Shown here one piece after another: positions 36,846-45,140 of a stretch of DNA of 57,772 nucleotides (positions are counted from its first letter, which is position 1; every line of letters begins with the position of its first letter). Location: IMG/VR virus record IMGVR_UViG_3300032315_000416, positions 1-57,772 of that record. One strand, written 5' to 3'. A program made the translations under genes and the position numbers. The notes below the pieces were generated by a model. The model made no database searches. It was not told the origin of the DNA and saw nothing but the letters and a program-made list of their open reading frames with translations. The DNA comes from a virus.

Positions 36846-37832
36846 TTAACCTTTATTGTCGCGATCGTATTGTGCATATGCACGGATCATTTTGTTTCGT
36901 TTAGTTACATCGTCCCATGCGCCAGCGTCTTTAATTGCATTTACGCGTTCTCTTGAAAGCGTAATGGTTCCTGGCTTGGAACTTGTTGTGTTTGCTACTC
37001 GGCTAGAGGCTGTTGGGCCTGCTGAGCGTCGTTGGTTATTGCCGCCTTTAGCGGTATAACGGTGTGGCAAACGAGCAGATAAACGATTATCTAATTCATC
37101 CCAATACTCAGGATCAGCTGGATCCCAACCATCAGCGACGAGCTCTTGGTCAACTACTTTGGCAATTCTACTATCGGTATCTCGAGCTTGTGGGTCAAAC
37201 CAAGAATTTTTCCGTAACCAGCCTGTTGCATTTTGCTGTACTTCCGTACTGACTGGGTTTGGAACATTTTGCTTTGGTGACTTCGCAGCTTCGAGCTGTT
37301 GTTTCTTGTAATGCTGTGCTTCATTAAGACGCTGTTTGGCGTCGGTTAATTGATCTAAGTATTCCATTTGAGCAGCAACGTCTCCAGCCTGCGCTGCTTG
37401 TACCATTTTCATTTTGGCGTACTCAACACGGGTGGCTTCATCTTCCACGGCCTTGTCAATCTGCGCAAACTGATAAGATGCTGCCGTATTCTCTACAGCG
37501 GCCAAGCGTTTGGCTAGTTCTTCGTTGCGGCGCTCAAGTGCAGTAATCTTGTGCTTGGCAGAAACTTCACGTTGCTTTTGAAGTTCTTTCTTTAGCTTTC
37601 GCTCTTCTCTGCGCGCCTCGCGAATCTTCTCGCGGTCTTCTTCTGATTCGTCGTCATTGTCTTGGTCATCAGAAGATTGATCTTCGTCTTGCTGATCGTC
37701 TTCACCATCGTCTGATGCTTCTACTTTGACTTCTACTTCGTCATCTTCGATTTGTTCAGGGAGTTCGACGCGGGCAAGTATTGACCCGTCTTCCCGTTCC
37801 TTAATAGGAACATCTTTTTCATTATCTGCCAT
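36846..37832 (-). CDS. Scaffold protein
   Basis: A 328-aa protein. Residues about 25-66 are strongly acidic (Asp/Glu/Gln). About 66-185 is charged coiled coil (EDREKIREARREERKLKKEL and following). The C-terminal third carries a GWLRKNSWFDP segment and the basic end expected of capsid-binding scaffold tails. This is the usual profile of phage scaffolding proteins that shape the procapsid and then leave. It lies between the GroES-like gene and the capsid genes. Confidence 0.82.
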   Translation of the reverse strand: MADNEKDVPIKEREDGSILARVELPEQIEDDEVEVKVEASDDGEDDQQDEDQSSDDQDNDDESEEDREKIREARREERKLKKELQKQREVSAKHKITALERRNEELAKRLAAVENTAASYQFAQIDKAVEDEATRVEYAKMKMVQAAQAGDVAAQMEYLDQLTDAKQRLNEAQHYKKQQLEAAKSPKQNVPNPVSTEVQQNATGWLRKNSWFDPQARDTDSRIAKVVDQELVADGWDPADPEYWDELDNRLSARLPHRYTAKGGNNQRRSAGPTASSRVANTTSSKPGTITLSRERVNAIKDAGAWDDVTKRNKMIRAYAQYDRDNKG

Positions 37833-37850
37833 TCTCTACTTTCTACAAAG

Positions 37851-38291
37851 TTAATCTACGAACGCCTTCATGCGCTGTGCTGCCTCGAATGACTTGATCT
37901 TAGAGATCACCTCACGCGCCTGTAGTGTAATAAATACCACTGGAGCGCCATCATCTTCTGGCTGCACTACAAACCGATCGCCGCCGTACTTAATTGTACG
38001 AACTAAGTCACCAACTTTACACCAAGGACCTTCTATCCAAGGAGTTAGGTCTTCTGGGCTTTTGTATGCCAAGGGACCGATGCTGATTACTTTAGCTACC
38101 GTTTCATTAAAGCGTAGTGTTTGTCTGGTTTCCTCTACAAGAAGGATACCGCCTTTACTTGTGATCTTTTCACGGCGCAATTGCACCAATACTCGGTCCC
38201 CAAGAATTTCAACCCCTGGATCTATTTCTGGAAAGCATTCCTGCTCGCTACGTAGATCTGGTTCGTCCTGCTGTTTAAAATCAATCGCCAT
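37851..38291 (-). CDS. GroES-like co-chaperonin (Cpn10)
   Basis: A 146-aa protein. The Cpn10 core runs about 26-115: ILGDRVLVQLRREKITSKGGILLVEE (as two halves, 29-42 and 43-54), AKVISIGP (66-73) and KVGDLVRTIKYGGD (92-105). The mobile-loop motif GGILL (47-51) would dock on the GroEL apical domain. It is longer than GroES by an N-terminal arm (about 25 aa), an insertion PLAYKSPEDLTPWIEGPW (73-90) and a C-terminal helix. It would replace host GroES to fold the capsid or other large phage proteins, like T4 gp31. It sits in the capsid operon next to the scaffold. Confidence 0.88.
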   Translation of the reverse strand: MAIDFKQQDEPDLRSEQECFPEIDPGVEILGDRVLVQLRREKITSKGGILLVEETRQTLRFNETVAKVISIGPLAYKSPEDLTPWIEGPWCKVGDLVRTIKYGGDRFVVQPEDDGAPVVFITLQAREVISKIKSFEAAQRMKAFVD

Positions 38292-38304
38292 CCGGCAATC
38301 CTCT

Positions 38305-38496
38305 CTATGTTTCTTCGTCGTCTTCTGTCAAAATTTCATTAATCATGTCTAAAACAATTGTGAATCCCTCATATCGCCCAACGAGGCGCTGGTAGTCTTC
38401 AAATGTATTTACATTCATGCCCGCGGTGACATTGTCCGCTAGGTTGCTACGCTCAGTCTTTACACGACCGATAATTTCGCTTATAAAGTCCTTCAT
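38305..38496 (-). CDS. Small protein, leaderless-type start
   Basis: A 63-aa protein (starts MKDFISEIIG). The ATG at 38496 is exactly the predicted +1 of promoter copy 4 and has no ribosome site upstream, so the mRNA is predicted to be leaderless. An upstream in-frame GTG-type extension would run through the promoter and terminator and is rejected. The product is acidic and helical (RLVGRYEGFTIVLDMINEIL). It is the first gene of the scaffold-capsid unit. The function is unknown. Confidence 0.8.
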   Translation of the reverse strand: MKDFISEIIGRVKTERSNLADNVTAGMNVNTFEDYQRLVGRYEGFTIVLDMINEILTEDDEET

Positions 38497-38515
38497 AATC
38501 TTACTAATGCAAAAA
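38494..38515 (-). promoter_or_regulatory. Late-type promoter motif, copy 4 (leaderless)
   Basis: The minus strand has TTTTT, GCATTAGT (38503-38510), six bases (AAGATT), then ATG (38494-38496) as the start codon of the next gene. The fixed six-base gap places +1 on the A of ATG. Confidence 0.78.
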
Positions 38516-38531
38516 GGCGGACGATTCCGCC
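38511..38531 (-). terminator. Rho-independent terminator after the 69-aa gene
   Basis: A perfect 6-bp stem GGCGGA/TCCGCC with a 4-base loop is followed by TTTTT on the minus strand, 8 bp past the stop of the gene at 38539. It ends the portal unit and is shared with promoter copy 4. Confidence 0.82.
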
Positions 38532-38538
38532 CCAAACA

Positions 38539-38748
38539 TTAATAAAAATTACCGCCGCCAATGTCTTTGAGGTTTTTATCTGGACCTACTTTGCTTGAGC
38601 GAACGTTCTTTTTGTTTGCTGGTGCATTGTTTGCGCGCTTGGAACCGGATGGTCCTGCGTCTACTGTTTTGTCACCAGGGCCGCCGCCGCTGGATAACTT
38701 ACCAGTTTCTTGATATGTTTGACGAAAGCCTTGTAAATTTTCAGCCAT
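38539..38748 (-). CDS. Small basic Gly/Ser/Lys-rich protein
   Basis: A 69-aa protein with low-complexity Gly/Lys/Asn sequence (SSGGGPGDK, RANNAPANKKNVRSS) and probably disordered. It starts at the stop of the portal gene (1-bp overlap) and is followed by a strong terminator. It is likely a small head or portal accessory protein. The function is unknown. Confidence 0.7.
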   Translation of the reverse strand: MAENLQGFRQTYQETGKLSSGGGPGDKTVDAGPSGSKRANNAPANKKNVRSSKVGPDKNLKDIGGGNFY

Positions 38749-41579
38749 TATATTGCTCCTGTTGGGGGTGTTGTTGGTGGTACGGGTGCTGCTGGTTCTG
38801 GTACTGCTTGTTGTTGCGCCATTTGCTGCTCGTATTGCTGGTTTGCTAATAGCGCTTGCTTTTCCAGCTCAAGTTGATGGTTTTGTTGCGCTGCCTGCGC
38901 TTGAAACGCCTGCTGTTCCATCGTAATTCCATGCTGGCGAATGTCTTGTTCCGCCGCCTTAGTAGCCTCAATTGCCGACAAGTTCTGCTCATGAACGAGC
39001 TGGGCTTGTTGCGCGTCTAACTGCGCACCAGCTTGGATCATGGCAACACGCTCTTTGGCTGCATTGTTAATGTTAGCCAGTGCAATGTCTTTAGCGTTCT
39101 GTTGCTGGTCAATGTCAGACTGCGTTTGATACTTAGCAACCAGTTCTTGCACATCGCGCTGCAAGTCAGCAATACGCAACTCGTAGTCTTGCTGCGAACG
39201 TTGCAGTTCAGCTGCCATCTTGGCTTGTGACTCTTTAGCCTTACGTTCTGTTTCAGCCATCTGAGTTTTAAGAATAACCTGCGCCGTAGGATCTGCCAAT
39301 GCTGCGGCCTCTTGACGTTGCTGGGTAGCCTGTTGTACTTTTTGTGCCAGTTGCTGGATTTCTTGAACAAACGGTTGCAACTCTTGCTGCGAGTCTTGCG
39401 CAACGAGGCTGGATGCTAACGCCAACGCTTGCTGGGCTTCTTGATCCAGTGGTTTCTCTTGATGCAGTTCCAATGTATCGCGTCCACCAGCTGCCTGCGC
39501 CACATACGAGCGCATGGACTGCAGATAGTGCAATGTCAAGTGCTGCTTAATGTGCTCTAACGCATGGGGTGCAAACATAGGACCGATTACTGGATTGCCG
39601 CCGTATGCTGGGTTCTTAGCGTACTCGAGGTGAATCTTTAAGTGCGCGATGTGGTCTTGGTCTGGGTACGCAGCAGCAGGACGACCCATGGTCATTGATA
39701 CGTTCTCAAGCGCTGGGTTCGATTCTTTAGCACCCATTGGGTTTGGCAGAATCTCATCTACGTTTGGCACTTTAAGCTGTGTCAATACTCTACGGTACAC
39801 GCCGCGGATGTCAAACATTCCAGGGGGTGCCGATGTGGCCATCTGTAACAGAGCTTGGTTTTGTGCAACCCGCTGTGTCTCAGAGAAAATATTAGGATCG
39901 GATACTGGGCAGACATCATTGTTGTACGCAAAGTCGCGTACCTTGATTTCTTGGCCGGACTGGTTGTCCATCTCTTCCAAGTACCAATGGTTGAGGCGCG
40001 AAACAATCTTAAGCGACTTAGCTTGGCTACGATGCAGGCGTGCATGAATGGCGGAGAACACCTTAGCACCTTGCTCAATCAGAGCTTGCGCTGTGCCCAC
40101 TGGCATGTTGTTGTTTGCTTCGCCAATCTTTTCTTCGGCTGTGCTAACCACACCCTTAGCCGCAGTAGTAAGCCAGCCCATCAGCTCCAACAACACGCCA
40201 GACGGCGGATTGAACGGCATGGGCATCGCAATCTTACGTACGTCGTCTACGCCGGGCGCGCCTTCGATCTCAATTACTTGGGTCGGTTCGATCCTGTCAC
40301 TCTGACCACCAATGCGTCCGCCTTTGAGCTTAAGCATTGTCTGAGAGTTGTTAATATGCGCGGCGTCAAGTAGCGCACGAAGAGAACCAGTAAGAGCAGC
40401 TGATAAACCGCCGATAAGATGGGGGAGACCAATAGCGTATGCACCGCGCCAAGGAATGAATTTAAATTCAACATACCACTCCAGTTTTTCCATTTTGTCA
40501 TCATTAGCTTCCCAGTTACGGTACAGCGCTAGCACTTTGCCTGATGACTCATCGATGGTTAAAATATACGGCGCTCTTGCACCTTCAGAAATATCATCCT
40601 CATCCATGCGCATGTAGCATGTAATCTCATACACACGGCGCAGACCGTCGATGTTTTTACCAGATGACTGACGGCCTTCAATCTTGTTGTTGGCCTTTTC
40701 TGACTGAGTCATGTCATCGATCGGAGCATCGGACGTAATGTTGTCTTCGATGTCGCGGTAGATGCCCTGCTCAATACGTTGCTGGTAGATGTCTTCCGTT
40801 ATGTCTTGCACTTCTGTGATGCGTGCAGAAGTGTAGAAGTTGGTTGTTGCGTAAGGGAGTAGGATACTGTCAATCGGGATCCACTCACAGATCGGACGCT
40901 TTTGTTCTTGATCAAAACGCCATTTGAGGTACTGCGATCCACCGAGGGGTAGCTGAGTGAGCAGTTGCTCCATCTCGTCACGGTACTCTTGGACCTGCTC
41001 GGTGAGCTGCCAGTTAAGAAAACTAACCTTACGGTCTGCGGTTTCTTGTTTGACGCGGTCTACTTCGCCACGGATGTTGGACTTAACCAAACCATCGGGT
41101 GGCAGTAGTTCTTTGGCAGACGACGACGCAAAGTCAACGCACGCCTCAGCCATAATAGGGTGGACGACTTTAGAAGCCCCATCGAATGTCGCGCCTCCAG
41201 GTGCGTCCTTACCTAAGCCAGTTCTACGAAGACCTTCTTCGTATTGCTTGTCTCGCTCTTTACGGGCTTCTTTATCTTCATCAATCAGATCAAGATAGTC
41301 GCTTGCCAACGTATCTAAAAACCCTTCGTCCAGTGTCTCGGCTAGGTTTTCATAAAACTCGGGATCCTTGAGCGGACCCTTTTTGTCTTGGAAGTTAATA
41401 ATAACGGAACCATCATCGAGCTCTACCACTTCTTGCTCGACTTCAGAGGGGTCTAAACCCAAAACTTCCTCGTAATGGTCCATCTCGGCTTCTTGCTCAG
41501 CCGCTAACTTAACGTCCTCTTCCCGATCTAAGCTAGGTAGATTACTGCCGGTCTGCATTGGTAGTTGGGGTTGTGCCAT
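38748..41579 (-). CDS. Portal protein with Gln-rich C-terminal tail
   Basis: A 943-aa protein. After an acidic N-terminus the portal body runs about 90-640, with WIPIDSILLPYATTNFYTSARITEV and the FKFIPWRGAYAIGLPHLIGG region typical of P22-like portals of short-tailed phages. The C-terminal about 260 residues are Gln/Ala/Glu-rich coiled coil (barrel-type extension). It forms the DNA entry ring at one capsid vertex. It follows terminase, with promoter copy 2 between them (33-nt leader). Confidence 0.85.
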   Translation of the reverse strand: MAQPQLPMQTGSNLPSLDREEDVKLAAEQEAEMDHYEEVLGLDPSEVEQEVVELDDGSVIINFQDKKGPLKDPEFYENLAETLDEGFLDTLASDYLDLIDEDKEARKERDKQYEEGLRRTGLGKDAPGGATFDGASKVVHPIMAEACVDFASSSAKELLPPDGLVKSNIRGEVDRVKQETADRKVSFLNWQLTEQVQEYRDEMEQLLTQLPLGGSQYLKWRFDQEQKRPICEWIPIDSILLPYATTNFYTSARITEVQDITEDIYQQRIEQGIYRDIEDNITSDAPIDDMTQSEKANNKIEGRQSSGKNIDGLRRVYEITCYMRMDEDDISEGARAPYILTIDESSGKVLALYRNWEANDDKMEKLEWYVEFKFIPWRGAYAIGLPHLIGGLSAALTGSLRALLDAAHINNSQTMLKLKGGRIGGQSDRIEPTQVIEIEGAPGVDDVRKIAMPMPFNPPSGVLLELMGWLTTAAKGVVSTAEEKIGEANNNMPVGTAQALIEQGAKVFSAIHARLHRSQAKSLKIVSRLNHWYLEEMDNQSGQEIKVRDFAYNNDVCPVSDPNIFSETQRVAQNQALLQMATSAPPGMFDIRGVYRRVLTQLKVPNVDEILPNPMGAKESNPALENVSMTMGRPAAAYPDQDHIAHLKIHLEYAKNPAYGGNPVIGPMFAPHALEHIKQHLTLHYLQSMRSYVAQAAGGRDTLELHQEKPLDQEAQQALALASSLVAQDSQQELQPFVQEIQQLAQKVQQATQQRQEAAALADPTAQVILKTQMAETERKAKESQAKMAAELQRSQQDYELRIADLQRDVQELVAKYQTQSDIDQQQNAKDIALANINNAAKERVAMIQAGAQLDAQQAQLVHEQNLSAIEATKAAEQDIRQHGITMEQQAFQAQAAQQNHQLELEKQALLANQQYEQQMAQQQAVPEPAAPVPPTTPPTGAI

Positions 41580-41608
41580 ATGTCTCTGAATTTGGTGGAT
41601 GTATTTGT

Positions 41609-41630
41609 CCTATACCTACTAATGCAAAAA
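41609..41630 (-). promoter_or_regulatory. Late-type promoter motif, copy 2
   Basis: The minus strand has TTTTT, GCATTAGT (41618-41625), six bases (AGGTAT), then AGGAC with +1 predicted at 41611. It drives the portal unit. Confidence 0.75.
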
Positions 41631-41643
41631 GGAATGCCTTTCC
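41626..41643 (-). terminator. Weak hairpin terminator after the terminase gene
   Basis: A 4-bp stem GGAA/TTCC with a 5-base loop is followed by TTTTT on the minus strand. It lies just past the terminase stop at 41647. The stem is short, so some read-through to the portal gene is likely. Confidence 0.5.
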
Positions 41644-41646
41644 GCC

Positions 41647-43092
41647 CTATTGGGCATAGGGATTTGAATATCTTTTTGCTGCGTCTTCGTCTGCGTAGTC
41701 GTAATCGCGGGCTGGTAGGGGGTCAAGTCGTACCCAACCCGAATCCCGCAATACGCGCAATGCTTGGGACAGGGAGTCAACATAGTCATCGTGCCCGCCT
41801 GCTTCTGGAAACGAACATACCTGCCGGACGAACCGTTTGGCCCAGTCTGCAAAGTCACCTTTGAGCTTCATGTCTTCCGGTATGTACACTTTGCCCTTAG
41901 CTACAAGGGGTGCCACAATGTTAACCCGCTGCACCTTATCTGCGCGCCCAGGGTTGTATCCACGGACAGGTACGCCCGCGCCTTGGAGTTCTTGGATCAG
42001 CGAGATACCAGCGGATTTGTCTTCCATCAGGATCAGGTCGGCTTTACGACCCTTGCCAAACTCGTTATCTGCGCCGTAGACCACTTCCTTAAAGTCATCA
42101 ATTACCTTACGACGCAGCTCGGGGTAGGACATGTGCGCGTCCCATGCATCTAGCAGTATGATCGAAGTGCCTGCGTCTAACTGTTCAAACACGCCCCATA
42201 CCGTACACGCCGTTGGGTCGTTGGTTGTCTTTTCTGAGGTAGCCGGATCGTAGCTGGCGATCACATACTCAAGGTCTGGGGTTGCTCGGTTGGCCGGCCA
42301 CATCCTAAACTGCTTGCGTTTGATAATACCAGCGGCTTCTGGATCCAAGATCTCGCCATAGATCTCTTGTCTGCCTAGGTCTGTGCCATCGTAGGTCTCA
42401 AGCTGTTTGAAAAACGTTTCGGACAGGTTGGCGCGGTTGTCGTACGATGAGGCGTTTGCTACATAAACGTCCCCGCCTACCTTTCCCTCGTTGAGATCAA
42501 CGATGAGCTCTTTGGGCTTGGGAGTGGTGGTAATAATCTGCTGCACTCGAGGGATTCGCGGGTCCTTAAGACGGAGGGTAAACTGTACGCCGTCGTAGGC
42601 ATCATCGATGTAATCGAACGCACACAGCTCGTCGAACCAAGCGCCATGGTACTGCTTACCACGGTACCGTTCTGGCTCGGATGCTGGAATACCTTGGATG
42701 ATGGATCCGTTCGTAAGGGTAATCTCAAAGAGTGACTTGTTGTAATCTCGTATAAGTGACGAGGGGATGATATTAATAAGTCCGGAGTCTCCTTCAAAAC
42801 AAGTTGCGCGTATATCATTTGAGGTAGGGGCTGTGACCAGCCAACGAGTGTTATCGTACATCCAAGCACGAATGCCAATCCAATGACTAGCCGTATGCGT
42901 CTTGCCTGATCCTCGACCAGCCAACATAAGAAACGTATCATACTCTCCATCCTCTGGTTCTCTTTGGTGCGGAAGTGCTTGCAAGTGCCACTTAACCTGC
43001 CATAGGGCAGCATCAAGCTGTTGCTTGGGCCAGTGCTTGTGCGACTCCGCGAATTTTTTAAGTATTGCTTCTTGTTTCGGTGTTAACGACAT
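41647..43092 (-). CDS. terL: Terminase large subunit
   Basis: A 481-aa DNA-packaging motor. The N-terminal ATPase has Walker A LAGRGSGKT (about 57-65) and a GAWFDELCAF Walker B region. The C-terminal RNase H-like nuclease starts with YVIASYDPATSEKTTND, in which the first Asp is a metal ligand, and ends with the GGHDDYVDSLSQALR motif. It is in the Terminase_6 group. There is no intein insertion in this gene although a stand-alone intein-like gene lies directly upstream (10-bp overlap). No small subunit was recognised. Confidence 0.93.
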   Translation of the reverse strand: MSLTPKQEAILKKFAESHKHWPKQQLDAALWQVKWHLQALPHQREPEDGEYDTFLMLAGRGSGKTHTASHWIGIRAWMYDNTRWLVTAPTSNDIRATCFEGDSGLINIIPSSLIRDYNKSLFEITLTNGSIIQGIPASEPERYRGKQYHGAWFDELCAFDYIDDAYDGVQFTLRLKDPRIPRVQQIITTTPKPKELIVDLNEGKVGGDVYVANASSYDNRANLSETFFKQLETYDGTDLGRQEIYGEILDPEAAGIIKRKQFRMWPANRATPDLEYVIASYDPATSEKTTNDPTACTVWGVFEQLDAGTSIILLDAWDAHMSYPELRRKVIDDFKEVVYGADNEFGKGRKADLILMEDKSAGISLIQELQGAGVPVRGYNPGRADKVQRVNIVAPLVAKGKVYIPEDMKLKGDFADWAKRFVRQVCSFPEAGGHDDYVDSLSQALRVLRDSGWVRLDPLPARDYDYADEDAAKRYSNPYAQ

Positions 43093-44099
43093 GGTATGAA
43101 CCCTTCTCCTACGAGAATGTGATTGAACTTACCCTCAGTTTCGATGTACACACAAGACTGGGGGTTAAGTGGCTCAATTAATTTGGGGTACCGCCTGCCA
43201 AGCTGGATTTTAGTTTTCGATAAATCTTGGTTGGGTACCAAATCGAGCTTTGATTTAAAAAAAAGTATGTAGTTCGAACAACGTTGGTTGTGTTCCAAGG
43301 TAGTTTTACTACCCAGTGATTCGATTATAGACTGAACCTGCACCAAGAGTCGCAAATTTTTACTGGAAACCCGAAATATATTCTTTTGTCTGGAGTATTG
43401 CCGGCTTTTTGCTGCTAAGATGCCTTGCAACAGCTCAATACGCTGCTCTTCGGACGCCAAGAGGTAATTGTTTGGTATTTTGGTAGGCACATTGGGTGCC
43501 AATTGCAACTCAATCGATGGCGAAACCGTAAAGTACCGCTCGTTGTTGGGTGTTTTAGCGCCCACAATGACTTTGTACCCACAATCCTTGAAGCGCTGTA
43601 TGATCTCTTCCTGCCGATTCTTACTAAAGATCATTTTATTGTGTAATTTTCTATTAAAAAACCAATAGCCAAACACAAATGGAGGGATAGGCAGCGTTTG
43701 ATGGGGGAGTTTTAACGGATGGGCAGTAGGAACCGATATCAATCGTATTCCAGGGACCTTCTTTAGCGGCCTGTCTTTCAGTTTGTCTACCGTTATGTCG
43801 CCTAACGGACGCCTAAACTTAAACCTGCCCTTATACAGCGACACCCTACAGCGGTACTTGTGGTTCTCAAACGGGAAGTTGAGCTTCTCGTCGCCCGAAA
43901 CAGTAAGGTGGTCGTTGAAGGTAACCTGATAGCAGTTCTCCGCACGGTACTTCTGTACCAGGGTTACTTTAACTAGGTCGCCAGTTTGATTAAATACATA
44001 ATCGCCAACCTGAATCTTCTCTGCTGGCTTCCAGTAGTCAAGCGTTAGTACTTTTTCCGTTGCTAATATTGCCATAAAAATTCTCGAGGACCCATTCAT
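43083..44099 (-). CDS. Stand-alone degenerate intein-like (Hint + LAGLIDADG) protein
   Basis: A 338-aa protein with an intein's layout but no splicing residues. The Hint N-half (about 11-85) has EKVLTLDYWKPAEKIQVGDYVF and CYQVTFNDHLTVSGDEKLNF, where the first-position Cys is replaced by Ala/Thr and the TxxH His is replaced. The centre resembles a two-motif LAGLIDADG nuclease with both acidic motifs lost: FGYWFFNRK in place of a GYWLGDG motif, and EEQRIELLQGILAAKSRQ in place of an LLQGLMDTDG motif. The C-terminus (KFNHILVGEGFIPCR) lacks the intein His-Asn. It is probably a domesticated intein beside terminase. An alternative start is ATG 44075. The function is unknown. Confidence 0.8.
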   Translation of the reverse strand: MNGSSRIFMAILATEKVLTLDYWKPAEKIQVGDYVFNQTGDLVKVTLVQKYRAENCYQVTFNDHLTVSGDEKLNFPFENHKYRCRVSLYKGRFKFRRPLGDITVDKLKDRPLKKVPGIRLISVPTAHPLKLPHQTLPIPPFVFGYWFFNRKLHNKMIFSKNRQEEIIQRFKDCGYKVIVGAKTPNNERYFTVSPSIELQLAPNVPTKIPNNYLLASEEQRIELLQGILAAKSRQYSRQKNIFRVSSKNLRLLVQVQSIIESLGSKTTLEHNQRCSNYILFFKSKLDLVPNQDLSKTKIQLGRRYPKLIEPLNPQSCVYIETEGKFNHILVGEGFIPCR

Positions 44100-44346
44100 C
44101 CAGCCATCGCCCTAACGGCGCTCGTATTTTGTTTTGAACCGATACGGGTAGCTTTTGGATGTTCATGGTTTCCGTGGTGATATTTAAACGGAACTCAATG
44201 TACCGAGCCGTCTCTTTGTCTAGGATTTCCATGGGTACGTCTACCGAATCGAGATTGTATAAGTCGCATACCAATACCCGCAATCCTTGGAACTGGCCTG
44301 TAGCGCTTTCTAGCGCTCCTTGAATTTGATATGCGTACTTACTCAT
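44038..44346 (-). CDS. First late gene, unknown function (possible packaging accessory)
   Basis: A 102-aa protein. The ATG at 44346 coincides with the predicted +1 of promoter copy 1 and no ribosome site precedes it, so the mRNA is predicted leaderless. It overlaps the intein-like gene by 62 bp. The product is mixed alpha/beta and acidic (LDKETARYIEFRLNITTETMN). The position before terminase is where a small terminase subunit would be expected, but no DNA-binding helix-turn-helix is visible, so that role is only a suggestion. Confidence 0.7.
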   Translation of the reverse strand: MSKYAYQIQGALESATGQFQGLRVLVCDLYNLDSVDVPMEILDKETARYIEFRLNITTETMNIQKLPVSVQNKIRAPLGRWLDEWVLENFYGNISNGKSTNA

Positions 44347-44363
44347 ACTTTAACTAATGCAAA
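44344..44363 (-). promoter_or_regulatory. Late-type promoter motif, copy 1 (leaderless, first late promoter)
   Basis: The minus strand has TTT, GCATTAGT (44353-44360), six bases (TAAAGT), then ATG (44344-44346) as the start codon. It is the most upstream late promoter. The T-run is shorter than in the other copies and there is no terminator hairpin before it, as expected when no gene precedes it. Confidence 0.76.
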
Positions 44364-44417
44364 CAATGCCAGTAAAGCGTCCCACATTGTAAAAATATAA
44401 GTTGACTCTGTCCCCTT

Positions 44418-44635
44418 TTGTCAGGATTGTCAGGGTAGTACGGGTCTATTCCAGTTGTGACCGCCACTACGTTTTTTATTTTTTAAAATTAAAATAAAAA
44501 GAAGAATAGACCCGTACTACTAGTACTACCCTGACAATCGTATTCTAAGTTGTTGTTTTGTTTAGCTGCAAATGAGAATGATTCTCATTAACTGTGTCAG
44601 GGTAGTATGGATGCAGTGCAGCATTTCATAATGCG
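44418..44635 (+). repeat. Long repeat copy A with three TGTCAGGGTAGTAYGG sites and a Fur-like box
   Basis: This shares an unbroken layout with 51222-51430: a direct 18-mer TGTCAGGGTAGTACGGGT (44428-44445); an AT-rich spacer with TTTTTTATTTTTT; the same site inverted (44511-44536, with a small internal duplication, so the pair forms a large stem-loop); the palindrome AATGAGAATGATTCTCATT (44571-44589); and a third direct site TGTCAGGGTAGTATGG (44595-44610). The spacer has drifted between the two copies while the sites are conserved, which points to binding-site function. Candidate roles are origin, operator or packaging signal. Confidence 0.85.
44571..44589. promoter_or_regulatory. Fur-box-like palindrome, copy A
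   Basis: The 19-bp perfect palindrome AATGAGAATGATTCTCATT matches the Fur 7-1-7 form (TGAnAATnATTnTCA). It is conserved in the second repeat copy with only the central base and its neighbour changed, keeping the palindrome. Fur is the iron-sensing repressor of many Gram-negative bacteria; binding here is inferred from sequence only. It is followed 5 bases later by the third TGTCAGGGTAGTATGG site. Confidence 0.65.
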
Positions 44636-44775
44636 GAATGAATATTGTAAAAAATTATAAAAAAAAATTTAGAACGCCGGGTTTTATAGCAGCTTGGGAT
44701 CTGAGTGGGCCCCCCGGCCCGACACCCCCGGTCTGTTTTTTTGGTGTATCGGTTTATAAAAAGGGGACCCTCATT

Positions 44776-45070
44776 GTTAGTAAGCGCTCACTAACATAAT
44801 ACCCATGCCGCTATTGTGGCCATCATGTATGTGAGTGCTCACTCACTTAGGCCAGGCCGTTAGTGTGCGCTCACTAACATACAGGCCATGCACCACAATG
44901 GTGCACGCTCATACTGGTGCTATGTTAGTGTGCACTCACTTAGGCAATGCACCGATATGGTGCACGCTCATAGTGCGCGGTATGTTAGTAAGCGCTCACT
45001 AACATACTGGGCAATGCGATAGTAAGCGCTCACTAACATGCAGGCCGGCGTGATGTAAGGGCGCACTAAC
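44776..45070. repeat. Seven palindromic iterons, putative replication origin
   Basis: The consensus is GTTAGTAAGCGCTCACTAAC (complementary ends, central GCGC core). Copies begin near 44776, 44831, 44859, 44924, 44984, 45019 and 45055, spaced about 28 to 65 bp apart, with short GGTGCACGCTCAT-type spacers between some of them. Copies 1 and 5 are identical over 20 bp; copies 2, 4 and 7 are degenerate. Tandem iterons in the gap between divergent modules suggest origin binding or operator clusters. Spacing is irregular and spacers are partly repeated, so this is not a CRISPR array. Confidence 0.75.
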
Positions 45071-45140
45071 ATAATGGGCACGCGTGCGCGACGGCCGGTG
45101 TGGTGGTGCGGCGTAATGACCTTAATATTAAAAGGGTTTA

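Noticed and set aside
38305-38535. Longer 76-aa version of the 63-aa protein
   Set aside because: The extra 13 codons come from terminator and promoter DNA, and the ATG at 38496 fits the predicted +1.
44776-45070. CRISPR array
   Set aside because: Repeats are palindromic with irregular spacing and related spacers, no leader and no cas gene, so iterons fit better.
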